Source of the DNA: Paenibacillus montanisoli | GTDB taxonomy: Bacteria > Bacillota > Bacilli > Paenibacillales > Paenibacillaceae | NCBI RefSeq assembly: GCF_003268025.1 | Contig: NZ_QLUW01000006.1 | Coordinates: 372,001 to 436,000 of the forward strand | DNA length: 64,000 nucleotides | Reading direction: 5' to 3' | In this document: positions 8,063-18,393 of the stretch, one piece after another | How the letters are laid out: each line of letters starts with the position of its first letter | How positions within the stretch are numbered: position 1 is the stretch's first letter | Notes under the pieces: generated by a model | Database searches by the model: none | What the model saw: only the letters and a program-made list of their open reading frames with translations | Told to the model about the DNA's origin: nothing | Program-made: the position numbers and the translations under genes

Positions 8063-8983
8063 ATGGCAGAGCCAACAGTATTGACCCAGCCCGCCGGCAA
8101 TGCCTTAGCTGATGATCAGCGCCTGGCAACCCGCGGCAAGAGCAAAGCGGACCTGCTCCTGCATGCCTTATTCATTATCTTATCGGTCTGTGCGCTGTTC
8201 CCGTTCTACACGGTCCTGATCAGCTCCTTCGGTACGCCGACCGGAATCATCCGGCCGACGACATTTACGCTGGAAGGATATGAGCAGATTATCAAATACG
8301 GCGTCGGACGCGCGTTCACCGTTTCCGTCGCGGTTACGTTAATCGGCACGTTCCTCAGCCTGTTTCTGACGACGATTGCCGCCTATGCGCTCAGCAAGAA
8401 AGGGATGCCAGGCTGGAAATATATCATGGGCTTCATCATCTTCACCATGTTCTTCGGCGGCGGACTCATTCCCTACTACTTGACCGTTAAGGGCGTTGGT
8501 TTGATGGACAGCTACTGGGTCATGATCCTCCCGTCGGCCGTCAACACCTTTTATATTTGGATCATGCTGTCGTTCTTCCGGGAGTTCCCGGTTAGCCTGG
8601 AAGAGTCCGCGAAGATAGATGGAGCAGGCGATTTCTCGATTCTGATGCGCATCGTGATTCCGACCTCCATGCCGGTCATCGCCTCGATCTCGCTCTTCTA
8701 TGCGGTTGACCGCTGGAACGACTGGTACACGCCGATGCTGTTTCTGACTGATGCGGATAAGTATCCGATGCAGCTGATGCTTCGCAACATGCTGACCAGC
8801 ATTTCTCAAATTCTTAGCATGAACAACGGCGTATCGGCTATCGACCAATCGAAGGTGAAGATTCCGCAGGACTCGCTCAAGATGGCGGCGATCATGGTGA
8901 CAAGCCTGCCGATTATGGCGGTCTATCCCTTCCTGCAAAAGTATTTTGCCAAGGGGGTGATGATCGGGTCGATCAAAGGCTAG
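8063..8983 (+). CDS. lplC: LplC/YtcP-type sugar ABC transporter permease
   Basis: MalG-type permease of 306 residues with six TM helices. The cytosolic loop 'LEESAKIDGAGDFSILMRIVIP' is the EAA motif, and the C-terminus 'KYFAKGVMIGSIKG' is the family signature ending. The start at 8063 follows the upstream stop by one base, with GGAGGGG inside the end of the lplB-type gene, suggesting coupled translation. It forms a heterodimeric channel with the LplB-type protein. Confidence 0.92.
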   Translation: MAEPTVLTQPAGNALADDQRLATRGKSKADLLLHALFIILSVCALFPFYTVLISSFGTPTGIIRPTTFTLEGYEQIIKYGVGRAFTVSVAVTLIGTFLSLFLTTIAAYALSKKGMPGWKYIMGFIIFTMFFGGGLIPYYLTVKGVGLMDSYWVMILPSAVNTFYIWIMLSFFREFPVSLEESAKIDGAGDFSILMRIVIPTSMPVIASISLFYAVDRWNDWYTPMLFLTDADKYPMQLMLRNMLTSISQILSMNNGVSAIDQSKVKIPQDSLKMAAIMVTSLPIMAVYPFLQKYFAKGVMIGSIKG

Positions 8984-9051
8984 CGTGCATGAATGAGTGA
9001 AGATAGCGGGGTCCTTGAACGAAGTTACCTACTTAAGGAGGAGAAAGAGAC

Positions 9052-10665
9052 ATGATGAACAGAAAAGCTCTTACCGTGGGTCTAAGCGCAATGCTGCTCG
9101 CAACCGGCATCCTGACGGGCTGCGGCTCGAACAATGGCGGCAATGAAGGAAGCAACGCAACCGGCAACACAGGAAATGCAAGCCAGTCCGGTAATGCCGC
9201 AAACAACGGCAATGAGGCGGCCGGCGATCTGTATAAAGACCATTTGGAATTGTCCATCGCGTATTTTGACATCGCCTCGGCGATCAAAGACGGCCAACAG
9301 GACGACCTGCTGAAGATGATTCAAGATAAATTCAACATCACCATCAAGCCGGTGAACGAGTCGTGGAGCGACTACTCCGACCGCACGAAGCTGTGGGCGG
9401 CATCGGGCCAGCTGCCTGACGCGTTCTTCACGGACGCGACAAGCGGCGACCTGTTCAATCAATGGGTAGACCAAGGCATCATCAAGCCGCTGCCCGACGA
9501 TATGAGTGCATTCCCGAACCTGAAGAAGTATCTGGACCTTCCGGACGTTGAAGGCGCGAAAGCGGCCGACGGCAAAGCCTACTTCATTCCGCGGATGCTG
9601 GCCAACCGCAACGAGCTGCCGAATGACCGCGGCATTTTGATCCGTAAGGACTGGATGGATGAGCTCGGATTGAAGGATCCGACAACCTACGACGAGCTGA
9701 AAAACGTATTGAAGACGCTCGGGGAGAAGAAGGGCGTAATTCCGCTGACGAGCAACAGCATCGGCTGGACGCACGACAGCGTATTCCACAATATCGCGCC
9801 GGCAAGCGGCTGGTGGCAGAAGGTGGACGGCAAGTGGATTCCGGGCTGGATGACGGATGCGTACGCCGAAGTCATCGAGAAAGAAAGAGATTTCTACAAA
9901 TCGGGTATCTTGGATAAAGACTTCGCCGTGCCGAACATGGATGCCGAAGGTAAATTCAATCAAGGCAAGGCCGCTGCGCTCGTAACGACCGTTAAGACGA
10001 TGACGGGAACTCTGAATGGCTGGAACGCGGCTAATCCGGGCAAGAAGATGCTGGATGCGGTGAAGATTCTGCCTAACGTTCCTGCGGCTGACGGCAAAAA
10101 CTATCTGTACGGTTACTTCGACTACTGGTCCGGCACGCTCTTCAGCTCCGAAGTGAGCGATGAGAAGCAAGAGCGCATCCTCGCGCTGCTCGATTGGCTG
10201 GCGTCTCCGGAAGGCCAGAAGACCGTGTTCTACGGCCTCGAAGGCGTCGACTGGGAGCCGAACGGCGACAAAATCATCAACAAGCATGAAGGCGAGAAGG
10301 ATTTCGACCTGGCGAAGAAATATCCGTCCACAGCCGTATTCAACGGTCTCTCCATTTGGACGGACGGCGTGCGCTACATCGAAGGCTATGGCTCTTCGGA
10401 AACGGAGCAAGTGCAGAAGTATTTGGATGGCGTAGAAGCGGATGCTCTGCAAACTGGCGAAAAGGCGCCGGTTAACTGGGTCGTAAACGCGTATGCGTCC
10501 TCGCTCAGCACAGGCGGCGGCGACTTGGACGGCTTGGTAACGAAGCTCGTGATGGGCAACGACGACATCAAAGCGGCGCTCAAAGCTTTTGCGGATGAGC
10601 AAATGGGTCTTGGCCTCCAAGATGCGATCGATAAAGTAAACGAGAAATTCGCGGATGAGAACTAA
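9052..10665 (+). CDS. lplA: LplA-type extracellular sugar-binding lipoprotein
   Basis: Substrate-binding protein of 537 residues; lipobox LTGC with Cys at about residue 24, then a Gly/Asn/Ser-rich linker and a large SBP_bac_1 fold ('GQLPDAFFTDATSGDLFNQW', 'GILIRKDWMDELGLKDPTTY'). The long length (over 500) is usual for LplA-type proteins that bind oligosaccharides such as aldouronates. AAGGAGGAG sits 8 bases before the ATG at 9052. It is the last gene of the three-gene importer. The substrate cannot be read from sequence. Confidence 0.9.
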   Translation: MMNRKALTVGLSAMLLATGILTGCGSNNGGNEGSNATGNTGNASQSGNAANNGNEAAGDLYKDHLELSIAYFDIASAIKDGQQDDLLKMIQDKFNITIKPVNESWSDYSDRTKLWAASGQLPDAFFTDATSGDLFNQWVDQGIIKPLPDDMSAFPNLKKYLDLPDVEGAKAADGKAYFIPRMLANRNELPNDRGILIRKDWMDELGLKDPTTYDELKNVLKTLGEKKGVIPLTSNSIGWTHDSVFHNIAPASGWWQKVDGKWIPGWMTDAYAEVIEKERDFYKSGILDKDFAVPNMDAEGKFNQGKAAALVTTVKTMTGTLNGWNAANPGKKMLDAVKILPNVPAADGKNYLYGYFDYWSGTLFSSEVSDEKQERILALLDWLASPEGQKTVFYGLEGVDWEPNGDKIINKHEGEKDFDLAKKYPSTAVFNGLSIWTDGVRYIEGYGSSETEQVQKYLDGVEADALQTGEKAPVNWVVNAYASSLSTGGGDLDGLVTKLVMGNDDIKAALKAFADEQMGLGLQDAIDKVNEKFADEN

Positions 10666-10685
10666 CAAATAGGTCGAATGCAACT

Positions 10686-10728
10686 GGAGTGGGAGCCTGC
10701 CGAAGGCTTCCGCTCCTGCGGCATTTTT
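10686..10728 (+). terminator. Rho-independent terminator after LplA-type gene
   Basis: GGAGTGGGAGCCT pairs with AGGCTTCCGCTCC (two wobbles), and an alternative TGCCG/CGGCA stem leads directly into five T. Confidence 0.65.
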
Positions 10729-10783
10729 ACGTCGCTCTTGCCAATCGGCAGCGGCTGTCGGCTAGCGGTCATAAAAAAAGTGG

Positions 10784-10811
10784 TTGAAAACGATTTCAGT
10801 CTATGTTATTT
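10784..10811 (+). promoter_or_regulatory. LacI-type operator/cre at the regulator promoter
   Basis: TGAAAACGATTTCA (10785-10798) fits all 14 positions of the broad cre consensus and overlaps a TTGAAA -35 box; a TTATTT -10 lies about 16 bases downstream. Likely autoregulation by the adjacent LacI-family protein and/or CcpA control. Confidence 0.65.
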
Positions 10812-10882
10812 TGTTGAAGTGGGCAGAAGAACCCCGATCGGAAGCGCTGCCAACGAATCTCAGTGTAAAGGTCGAGGTCGTA

Positions 10883-11887
10883 TTGGATGTAAAAATTGTG
10901 GATGTCGCTCTTAAAGCGAAGGTTTCGCCGACTACCGTTTCGAGGGTGCTGAACAATAACCCGCTCGTAAAGTCGAAGACGCGCGAGAAGGTGCTGCGTG
11001 TCATTGAGGAGCTCCAATACGTACCGAATGCAGCCGCCAAAAATTTAAGGCAGCAGCGTACGATGACGATTGGGATCATCGTACCGGACGTAAGGGTGTC
11101 GTACTATACGGACTTGGTGAAAGGCATTCAAACGAAAGCGTATGCAGAGAAGTACAAAATCGTGATCTGCGATACCAATAACGACCGAGTTATTGAGTCC
11201 GAGTACCTGAAGTTGCTAAGCGACAGAAGCGTAGACGGCATGATTCTGGTTGCTTCGATGCTGACGAATTCGGAAGTGCAAGAGATTGTGGACCGCGGCT
11301 ATGCGGTTGGCGTAATCGGGCGCAGCATTCAGAACTCCAAGGTGCTGAACGTGCATACGGATAACGTCAAATCCGCCAAGGAAGCGGTTAACCACTTAAT
11401 CGAGCAGGGACACCGCGATATTGCGTTTCTAAGCGGCTACCCCAATGCCATGGACAGCTACGACCGGCTTGAAGGCTACATCAAGGCTCTAAAGGAGCAT
11501 GAAATTCCGTTTAATCCTTCCTATGTGGAGAGCGGGAATTTCAATGAGACAGGCGGCTACGAAGCGATGCTGCGGCTTTGGGATAAGGGCTTGAAATTTA
11601 CTGCAGTGTTCTCGGCCAATGACGAAATGGCGCTTGGCGTCTATCGTGCTTGCAAGGAACGGGGAATTTCGATTCCGCGCGATCTGGCAGTCGTCGGCGT
11701 TGATAATGACCGGGTTTCCCAATACTTGTCACCTACGCTATCAACCGTGAACCAACCGAAGTTTCAGATGGGCTTCACACTGGCAGAGAAGTTGATTAAC
11801 CGTTTAAACGACGAAGAAATCGAGCAAGAGCGCGTCACCGTGCTTGAATCCGAACTCATTGTGCGGCATTCCTCAGTGAAAGCGTAG
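10883..11887 (+). CDS. LacI-family transcriptional regulator
   Basis: Sugar-responsive repressor of 334 residues. The N-terminal helix-turn-helix 'VDVALKAKVSPTTVSRVLNN' (about 5-24) and hinge helix 'NAAAKNLRQQ' precede a periplasmic-binding-like effector domain ('TIGIIVPDVRVSYYTDLVKGI', 'AVVGVDNDRVSQYLSPTLS'). The TTG at 10883 gives the standard LacI N-terminus and has GAGG 6 bases upstream; upstream in-frame starts add a non-family leader. Operator-like palindromes occur before its own gene and twice before the downstream operon, so it probably controls both. Confidence 0.9.
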   Translation: MDVKIVDVALKAKVSPTTVSRVLNNNPLVKSKTREKVLRVIEELQYVPNAAAKNLRQQRTMTIGIIVPDVRVSYYTDLVKGIQTKAYAEKYKIVICDTNNDRVIESEYLKLLSDRSVDGMILVASMLTNSEVQEIVDRGYAVGVIGRSIQNSKVLNVHTDNVKSAKEAVNHLIEQGHRDIAFLSGYPNAMDSYDRLEGYIKALKEHEIPFNPSYVESGNFNETGGYEAMLRLWDKGLKFTAVFSANDEMALGVYRACKERGISIPRDLAVVGVDNDRVSQYLSPTLSTVNQPKFQMGFTLAEKLINRLNDEEIEQERVTVLESELIVRHSSVKA

Positions 11888-11937
11888 GCGGTAAGAAGGC
11901 CGTGAAAAGCAGGATGTAAATTTATATTGCACTAAAA

Positions 11938-11951
11938 CGAAATCGATTTCA
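11938..11951. promoter_or_regulatory. Operator-like palindrome O2
   Basis: The perfect 12-base palindrome GAAATCGATTTC at 11939-11950 lies in the gap between the LacI gene and the binding-protein operon, 80 bases centre to centre from O3. Confidence 0.65.
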
Positions 11952-12017
11952 TTTTCAACAAAAACTGCACATTTCGGATGGAAGAAAGCGCGTACAACAC
12001 AAACTTGATGATGTTTT

Positions 12018-12031
12018 TGAAATCGATTCCA
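12018..12031. promoter_or_regulatory. Operator-like palindrome O3
   Basis: TGAAATCGATTCCA shares the GAAATCGATT core with O2 and differs at one base of the second half-site. It lies about 87 bases before the operon's first start codon. Confidence 0.6.
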
Positions 12032-12077
12032 TTTCTTTTGATCAAAGCTGTGCTACACCTAACCATCGGATACAAGC

Positions 12078-12095
12078 AATTGTATCAATACAATT
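12078..12095. repeat. Perfect inverted repeat in the operon leader
   Basis: AATTGTATCAATACAATT: 8-base arms with a 2-base centre, 22 bases before the ATG at 12118. It may be a protein-binding site rather than an RNA hairpin because the loop is too small. Confidence 0.5.
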
Positions 12096-12117
12096 TTCTA
12101 TGAGTGGGGGATTACGA

Positions 12118-13551
12118 ATGAAAAGCAGAAAGTTTTTCGCAGTTCTACTTATCCTTTCATTAGTGCTCGCGATTTCTGCGGGTTGCGCCAAGTCGAACAA
12201 CAATGGCGGCAACGCGGCCGAATCCGGCAACACGACGACCGACCAGTCGACGGAGCCTGCAAACAACGCGGCTGAAGAGCCGGCGAAGGAAGAGAAGCCG
12301 GCATGGCAAACGGAGAAGATCACGCTCAAGTATGCAGACTGGGGCGATGAGAAGATCGAAGGCGAAATGATGAAAGCCTTCATGGAGAAATATCCGAACA
12401 TCACGGTCGAACGCGACAAGAGCATCGTGTGGCCGGTTGAGGAAGGTCTCACGGCTGCCGCTGCCGCTGGCACAATGCCTGACGTTTTCATGCTGAAGGA
12501 TATTCCGCTTGCCGTTACGAGCGACTGGCTTCTAGATTTGTCCCCGTACTGGGATGCGGATGAAGAAGCAAAAACGGTATACAAGAACCTTGCCGATTTG
12601 ACGGTCTTTAACGGCAAGCGCTATACAATGGCTAACTTCCAATTTGCGCAAGGCGTGTTCGTAAACAAAACTTTGTTTGAGAAGAACAACGTTCCGCTGC
12701 CTGCTTATAACTGGACGTTTGATGAAATGATCGATCTTGCGAAGAAGTTCTCCAAGCCGGATGAATTCTACTACGGCATCGGCGGTCCTTGGGGCAACCT
12801 TGCTTTCGAAGAATGGCTACCAATGAACAACGACAACTCAGTTGGCTGGAACAGCTATGATGGCGAGAAGTTCAACTTCAGCAGCCAAGCTTGGATCGAC
12901 GCATACAATTTGAAGCTTGAGCTTCGTCGTCTGAAAGTCGACGACGTCATGACGGGCGAAGAGAAGAAGAAGCTGTGGGGCGACGAAGGCGCATGGACGT
13001 TCCAAAAAGGCCACGTAGCCATGGCGATCGACTACTCTTGGAACATGGGCTGGATTCCGGGCGAAATGAAGAAAGCGGGCGCAGGCGACGTTGACTTCTA
13101 TCCAATGCCTTCCGGTAAAGCCGGCCAGCGCATCCCGACGATCGTAGACAACATCGGCGTATCTTCCACGACGAAATATCCTGAGGCTGCTTATGAGCTG
13201 GCGAAGTTCATGACTTGGGGTAAAGAAGGCTTCTTGAAACGTATCGATGTCGAGAAAGCCGCAGGCCAGCCAGTAACGAAATATCCAGTTTCCGATCAGC
13301 CTGAGCTGTGGGCGAAGCTGGAAGCAAATATTACTTTGCCAGGCGAGAAAGAAGTTATGAAGCTGATGGGCAATGCAGTTCCATTGCCGATCGTACCGGG
13401 CTGGAACGATTTCGCGAAGTGGGACACAGACAACAAGTTCACCGAGAAGCTGACGAACGGCGAATACAAAGTAGCCGACAAAGCGAAAGAGTTTGAAGAT
13501 AAAGCAAATGAATTCGTAGCAGCTGCAAAAGCGAAAATGGAAGGCAACTAA
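12118..13551 (+). CDS. Extracellular sugar-binding lipoprotein (SBP family 1)
   Basis: Substrate-binding lipoprotein of 477 residues; lipobox SAGC with Cys at about residue 23. SBP_bac_1 features: 'TAAAAAGTMPDVFMLKD', 'GKRYTMANFQFAQGVFVNKTLFEKNN', and a late 'SSTTKYPEAAYELAKFMTWG'. The ATG at 12118 has a GTGGGGGA site; the frame is open to 12100 but the extra residues are not a signal. First gene of the large operon. It is separated from the next gene by a 17-pair hairpin without a T-run, which probably raises its level above the membrane genes. Confidence 0.9.
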   Translation: MKSRKFFAVLLILSLVLAISAGCAKSNNNGGNAAESGNTTTDQSTEPANNAAEEPAKEEKPAWQTEKITLKYADWGDEKIEGEMMKAFMEKYPNITVERDKSIVWPVEEGLTAAAAAGTMPDVFMLKDIPLAVTSDWLLDLSPYWDADEEAKTVYKNLADLTVFNGKRYTMANFQFAQGVFVNKTLFEKNNVPLPAYNWTFDEMIDLAKKFSKPDEFYYGIGGPWGNLAFEEWLPMNNDNSVGWNSYDGEKFNFSSQAWIDAYNLKLELRRLKVDDVMTGEEKKKLWGDEGAWTFQKGHVAMAIDYSWNMGWIPGEMKKAGAGDVDFYPMPSGKAGQRIPTIVDNIGVSSTTKYPEAAYELAKFMTWGKEGFLKRIDVEKAAGQPVTKYPVSDQPELWAKLEANITLPGEKEVMKLMGNAVPLPIVPGWNDFAKWDTDNKFTEKLTNGEYKVADKAKEFEDKANEFVAAAKAKMEGN

Positions 13552-13576
13552 TTCATAATTTCATAGCGACAAACCT

Positions 13577-13615
13577 CCATAAGTGTGAAAGACGAGAAGT
13601 CTTTCACACTTATGG
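13577..13615 (+). other. Strong intercistronic hairpin without T-run
   Basis: A perfect 17-pair stem (CCATAAGTGTGAAAGAC with its complement) and a five-base loop between two operon genes. It lacks a T-run, so it is more likely a 3'-protective or processing structure than a full terminator. Confidence 0.7.
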
Positions 13616-13645
13616 CATTAATAAGGTATAGGCAGGGAAGAGACA

Positions 13646-16615
13646 ATGAAAAAAACGTGGCGTACTCTACTTTGGTCCGTTCTCACCGCATCCCTCATCA
13701 TCGGAGCTTGTCCTCCTTTGCAAGCGGCAGCCGAGAGCGGAAGCGATAGCGACGCAAAAGCATCGGAGCAGTCGGCGATGGCGCGCAGCGCGCAGCTTGA
13801 AAAAAGCTACACGGATATGCTTGAGGAATGGTCTGACGTTCCCGTTCAGCCTAACGTGGAAATCATTCACGATCCGAGCGTGGATGCGGCAAATAAAGAC
13901 AAAGTCGTTTCGAAAGCCGACAGCAACGGCTATTCGACCGAAACGGTTCGTCTTGACGAGGGATCGCAAATTAACGTTCAAGTTGAAGTGCCGCAAACCG
14001 GTCTCTACCAAATTGCTTTTGACTATTTTGTAACCGATGAAACGATTTTGCCAACCGAAGGCTACATTCAAGTCAATCAAGAATACCCGTTCTATGAAAG
14101 CCGCCGTATTTTATTTCCTAACAGATGGACAAACCAGCCCTTGAAGGAAAAATACGACCGTTACGGCAATGAGCTTCTGCCTCGCCCGCAGAAGGTAAAC
14201 GTCTGGCAGCATGACTATGCGATGGACGCCAGCTATGCCTATTTGAAGCCGTTAACTTATAAATTGAATAAAGGCAGCAACACGATAACGATCGCCAATA
14301 CGAGAGGAAGTTTGCTGCTCGGTAACGTGACGGTAAACTCTCCTTCAGAAATAGATAGCTATGAGAATTACCTTAAGCGGCAGCCTAAGGCGGAAGACGG
14401 CGATCGCCTGACATCGCCGATCGTCATTGAAGCGGAAACGCCTGCATACAAAAACAATTCCGCCATCCGGGCGATCTCGGTCAATAGTCCCGCGATGACG
14501 CCGTACGATACGAAGCATAAGCTTCTGAACGGCTTCGGCGGTTCCTGGAGCGATGCGGGCCAAAGCGTCACATGGGAGTTTGATGCGCCTCATGACGGCT
14601 ATTACAATATCGCGATGAAATACGAGCAGAATAACCTTCGCGATATGCCTGTGTTCCGTAAAATCGAGATTGACGGCGTAGTGCCGTTCCGCGAGGTTCA
14701 AGACGCGTCGTTTGCCTATAACAAGCGTTGGAGCAATGCGGTGCTTGGAGCGGAGGACGAGCCTTATCAGTTTTATTTGACGAAAGGCAAGCACGCGCTC
14801 TCGATGACGGCAGATCTGGATCCGATCAGGCCGCTGACCCAAACGATCAAGAGGCAGATGGACGAAATCAGCCGCTTGTCGCTGGAAATTCGCAAGCTGA
14901 CCGGAAATCGGATGGACGCTTATCGAGACTGGAATCTCAGCGAGTATATTCCGAACCTCGATAAAACGCTGAATCAATGGGCGGAAGAGTTGGATGCGGA
15001 GTACGAGAGGTTGAACGGGCTCAGTCCTGACGGCGGTGAAATTGCGGAGCTGAACGATTTGAAGAAAGCGGCGAAGCAGCTGAGGACTTTGGCCGAAGAG
15101 CCGGACAAGCTGCCGAATCGGATTAATTTGTTCTCAAATGGCGGTTCTTCCGTTTCCCAGCTGCTAGGCGATATGCTGGTTCGGATTAATCGCTCGCCAA
15201 TGGCTCTCGACAAGATTTATGTGTATCAGGACGGTAAGCTTCCGAAGCCGAATTCCGGTTTCTTCGCAAATCTGTCGGAGTCGGTGAAACGTTTCTTCTT
15301 GTCTTTCTCGAAGCAGTCCTATTCCGCTTCAAATAAAACAAGCAAAGAATTGAACATCTGGGTCCACGCTTCGCGTGAGCAGGTGGAACTGATGCAGAAG
15401 ATGATTGACCAGGAGTTTACGCCGAATACCGGAATTGCGGTGCAGCTCTCCATCATGCCGGACGAGAACAAGCTTGTTCTCGCCAATGCAACAGGCAGTC
15501 AGCCGGATGCGGCTCTTGGCATTTCCAGCTGGATCCCATATGACCTTGCCGTACGTAATGCGGCGGTCGACCTGCGAAAGTTCAGCGATTTTGATCAAGT
15601 GGTGAAGCCTTTCTCCAAGGGATCGATGATTCCGCTTGTTTACGGGGACGGCGTCTATGCGCTGCCGGAAACGCAGAACTTCTGGGTGCTTTTCTACCGC
15701 AAAGATATTCTGGACAATTTGAAGCTCGGCGTGCCTAACACTTGGGACGATGTCATCAACATGCTGCCCGAGCTGCAGCGTCTCGGGATGAACTTCTACG
15801 AGCCGCTTGCCCAATATAAAGGGTTTAAGCCGTTTAATGCGACCGCTCCGTTCATTTATCGGGCCGGCGGCGAGCTGTTCAACGAGGAAGGAACGAAGAC
15901 GAGCATCAACAGCGAGCAGTCGCTTGCGGGCATCAAGTTCATGACGGACCTTTATACGATTTACAATTTGCCGCAGGACGTGCCGAATTTCTATCAGCAT
16001 TTCCGCTCCGGCATGCTGCCGATCGGCATTGCGGATTTCCAAACCTACATTCAACTGCGGGTCGCTGCTCCGGAGATCGCGAACAGCTGGAAAATCGCGC
16101 TTCACCCCGGCACGCTGAGTGACGGCGTCGTACAGCGCTGGTCGCCAAGCGGCGGAACGGCGTCGATGATTTTCAAAGGGACGAAGTATGAGCAACAGTC
16201 ATGGGATTTCCTGAAATGGTGGCTCTCTACGAACGTGCAGGTTGAGTTTGCGAACATGCAGCAAGCGGCGTTTGGCCCGATGTTCATGTGGAACACCGCC
16301 AATATGGAGGCGTTTGCGCAGGCTCCGTGGCCGGAAGAAGACAAGAAGGTCATTATTGAGCAGAGCAAATGGGTTCGCGAAGCATCGCGCGTTCCGGGCG
16401 CTTACATGGTCGAGCGCGAGCTGAGCAACGTGTTCAACCGGGTTGTGTTTGACGGAGACAATCCGCGAACGGCAATCGACGATTCCGTCATTCGGGCGAA
16501 CCGCGAAATTGCCAAGAAGATGGAAGAGTTCGGGTTCTATAAGGACGGCAAGCAGGTCAAAGAGAGCAAAGTTCCGACCATTAATACGATAGATAAGTGG
16601 GTTGAAAAACGATGA
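13646..16615 (+). CDS. Giant multidomain extracellular solute-binding protein
   Basis: A 989-residue exported protein. After a signal peptide (about 1-30; 'IIGAC' could be a lipobox, otherwise cleavage near AAAES) come two beta-sandwich, carbohydrate-binding-like regions (about 65-235 and 255-410; '[11 protein letters not shown]', '[12 protein letters not shown]'), a charged helical linker (about 410-500), and a complete SBP_bac_1 domain (about 565-965) with '[26 protein letters not shown]' content. Ordinary binding proteins are 400-550 residues. The extra modules may grip a polymer while the last domain feeds the permease. It overlaps the next permease gene by four bases (ATGA). Confidence 0.85.
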   Translation: MKKTWRTLLWSVLTASLIIGACPPLQAAAESGSDSDAKASEQSAMARSAQLEKSYTDMLEEWSDVPVQPNVEIIHDPSVDAANKDKVVSKADSNGYSTETVRLDEGSQINVQVEVPQTGLYQIAFDYFVTDETILPTEGYIQVNQEYPFYESRRILFPNRWTNQPLKEKYDRYGNELLPRPQKVNVWQHDYAMDASYAYLKPLTYKLNKGSNTITIANTRGSLLLGNVTVNSPSEIDSYENYLKRQPKAEDGDRLTSPIVIEAETPAYKNNSAIRAISVNSPAMTPYDTKHKLLNGFGGSWSDAGQSVTWEFDAPHDGYYNIAMKYEQNNLRDMPVFRKIEIDGVVPFREVQDASFAYNKRWSNAVLGAEDEPYQFYLTKGKHALSMTADLDPIRPLTQTIKRQMDEISRLSLEIRKLTGNRMDAYRDWNLSEYIPNLDKTLNQWAEELDAEYERLNGLSPDGGEIAELNDLKKAAKQLRTLAEEPDKLPNRINLFSNGGSSVSQLLGDMLVRINRSPMALDKIYVYQDGKLPKPNSGFFANLSESVKRFFLSFSKQSYSASNKTSKELNIWVHASREQVELMQKMIDQEFTPNTGIAVQLSIMPDENKLVLANATGSQPDAALGISSWIPYDLAVRNAAVDLRKFSDFDQVVKPFSKGSMIPLVYGDGVYALPETQNFWVLFYRKDILDNLKLGVPNTWDDVINMLPELQRLGMNFYEPLAQYKGFKPFNATAPFIYRAGGELFNEEGTKTSINSEQSLAGIKFMTDLYTIYNLPQDVPNFYQHFRSGMLPIGIADFQTYIQLRVAAPEIANSWKIALHPGTLSDGVVQRWSPSGGTASMIFKGTKYEQQSWDFLKWWLSTNVQVEFANMQQAAFGPMFMWNTANMEAFAQAPWPEEDKKVIIEQSKWVREASRVPGAYMVERELSNVFNRVVFDGDNPRTAIDDSVIRANREIAKKMEEFGFYKDGKQVKESKVPTINTIDKWVEKR

Positions 16616-17499
16616 AAAGGCGCAAAGTGAACGAAGCCTACTGGTTCATGTCACCTTACTTGCTAATGTTCTTCATGTTTATCGTCGTTCCTGTAATGGT
16701 GGCGATCTATTTATCATTTACGAACTTTAATACCATTGAAATGCCGAAATGGATCGGGTTCAAAAATTACACCGCCATTTTTACGCAGGACGATATTTTC
16801 ATGCAGTACGTACTTCCGAATACGATCAAATTCGCGCTTATTGTCGGGCCGGGCGGTTATATCATCTCCTTCCTGCTCGCCTGGATGCTTGCGCAAATTC
16901 CGAGTAAGCCGAGAACGATTCTGGCCTTGATCATTTATTCGCCATCGATGACGATGGGCGTTGCCATGACGGTCGTCTGGTCGATTTTCTTCAGCGGCGA
17001 CGAGACCGGATATTTAAATTCGTGGCTGGTGCGCTTCGGCTTCATTCATGAGCCGATTCAATGGCTGCAGTCGCCGGAATACCTGATGACCATCATGATC
17101 ATCGTTTCCTTGTGGAGCAGCATGGGCGTCGGCTTCCTGGCGATGCTGGCCGGCGTCCTCAACATCGATCAATCGATTTACGAAGCAGGCTATATCGACG
17201 GGATCAGCAATCGCTTTCAGGAAATTATCCATATTACGATTCCGTCCATGAAGCCGCAAATGCTGTTCGGCGCGGTCATGGCCGTCGTTACGACCTTCCA
17301 ATCCGGCGATCTTGGCGTGCAGCTGTCAGGCGGCAATCCGACGCCGCAGAACGCCGGCCAAGTGATGGTCAATCATATTGCCGACTATGGCTTATTGCGT
17401 TTCGAGATGGGCTACGCATCCGCGCTGTCAGTCATTTTGCTGATCGGCATCTATGCATTGTCCAAGTTTTCCTGGAAGCTGTTCGGAGAGAAGGAGTAG
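16612..17499 (+). CDS. Sugar ABC transporter permease (MalF/UgpA type)
   Basis: Permease of 295 residues with six TM helices and the EAA loop '[22 protein letters not shown]' (about 184-205). It starts inside the stop of the 989-residue binding protein, so the two are translationally coupled. It pairs with the permease beginning 8 bases downstream. No ATPase is present in the operon. Confidence 0.9.
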   Translation: MKRRKVNEAYWFMSPYLLMFFMFIVVPVMVAIYLSFTNFNTIEMPKWIGFKNYTAIFTQDDIFMQYVLPNTIKFALIVGPGGYIISFLLAWMLAQIPSKPRTILALIIYSPSMTMGVAMTVVWSIFFSGDETGYLNSWLVRFGFIHEPIQWLQSPEYLMTIMIIVSLWSSMGVGFLAMLAGVLNIDQSIYEAGYIDGISNRFQEIIHITIPSMKPQMLFGAVMAVVTTFQSGDLGVQLSGGNPTPQNAGQVMVNHIADYGLLRFEMGYASALSVILLIGIYALSKFSWKLFGEKE

Positions 17500-17506
17500 G
17501 TGACAT

Positions 17507-18379
17507 ATGTCCTATCAAGGCACGAAAATAAATCCGACGAAATTTCACCCGAGCCAAATGAAGTTTTATGCGATCTTGGTTCCTCTGGCATTCGTAATGA
17601 TGCTGCCGATCATCTTTATCATTTTTCATGCGTTTAAACCGATCAACGAGTTGTTTGCATTTCCGCCCCGTTTTCTGGTGAGACGGCCGACATTCGAAAA
17701 CTTCGAGGATTTGATCAGGTTTGCGGGAGACTCGGGCATTCCCTTCAGCCGGTTTTTGTTCAATAGCTTGATCGTGACGGTCAGCGTTATGTTCTTATCG
17801 GTATTCATCAGCGCCATTGCGGCGTATGCCTTGTCCAAAATGAAGTTCAAACTGCGGGCGACTTTGTTCGAGATCAATACGATCGCGCTTATGTTCGTGC
17901 CGCTTGCCGTGCAAATTCCTCGCTTTCTCGTCATGGACGAAAGCGGCCTTATGAATACGTATTTGGCGCATATTTTGCCGTTATTGTCGATGCCGATCGG
18001 CTTGTTCTTGATGAAGCAGTTTATCGATCAAGTGCCGGATGAGCTAAAGGAAGCGGCAGTGATGGACGGCGCGGGCGAGTTTCTGGTGTTCCGCAAGGTC
18101 ATCTTGCCCGTCATTAAGCCGGCTCTGGCTACAGTAGCGATATTGGCGTTTCAGGCGGTGTGGGGCAACATCGAGACGTCATCTTATTACGTGAACGACG
18201 AGAGCTTGAAAACCGTTACGTTCTTTATGGGCACTTTGGTGAGCCAGACCGGCAATACGGTAGCCGGTCAAGGGATGGCCGCTGCGGCGTCGCTCATCAT
18301 GTTCATACCGAACTTGGTTATTTTCATTTTCTTGCAAAGCAAAGTGATGAACACGATGGCACATTCAGGATTGAAATAG
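17507..18379 (+). CDS. Sugar ABC transporter permease (MalG type)
   Basis: Permease of 290 residues with six TM helices and the EAA loop 'LKEAAVMDGAGEFLVFRKVILP'. The start at 17507 has AAGGAG about 10 bases upstream. Residues about 85-100 ('SAIAAYALSKMKFKL') form the usual second TM/coupling region. Second half of the first permease pair of this operon. Confidence 0.9.
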   Translation: MSYQGTKINPTKFHPSQMKFYAILVPLAFVMMLPIIFIIFHAFKPINELFAFPPRFLVRRPTFENFEDLIRFAGDSGIPFSRFLFNSLIVTVSVMFLSVFISAIAAYALSKMKFKLRATLFEINTIALMFVPLAVQIPRFLVMDESGLMNTYLAHILPLLSMPIGLFLMKQFIDQVPDELKEAAVMDGAGEFLVFRKVILPVIKPALATVAILAFQAVWGNIETSSYYVNDESLKTVTFFMGTLVSQTGNTVAGQGMAAAASLIMFIPNLVIFIFLQSKVMNTMAHSGLK

Positions 18380-18393
18380 GCAGGGAGGCACTC

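Noticed and set aside
9082-10683. 533-codon open frame on the minus strand under the LplA-type gene
   Set aside because: It mirrors the codon pattern of the sense gene, has no ribosome site and no recognisable motif; a shadow frame.
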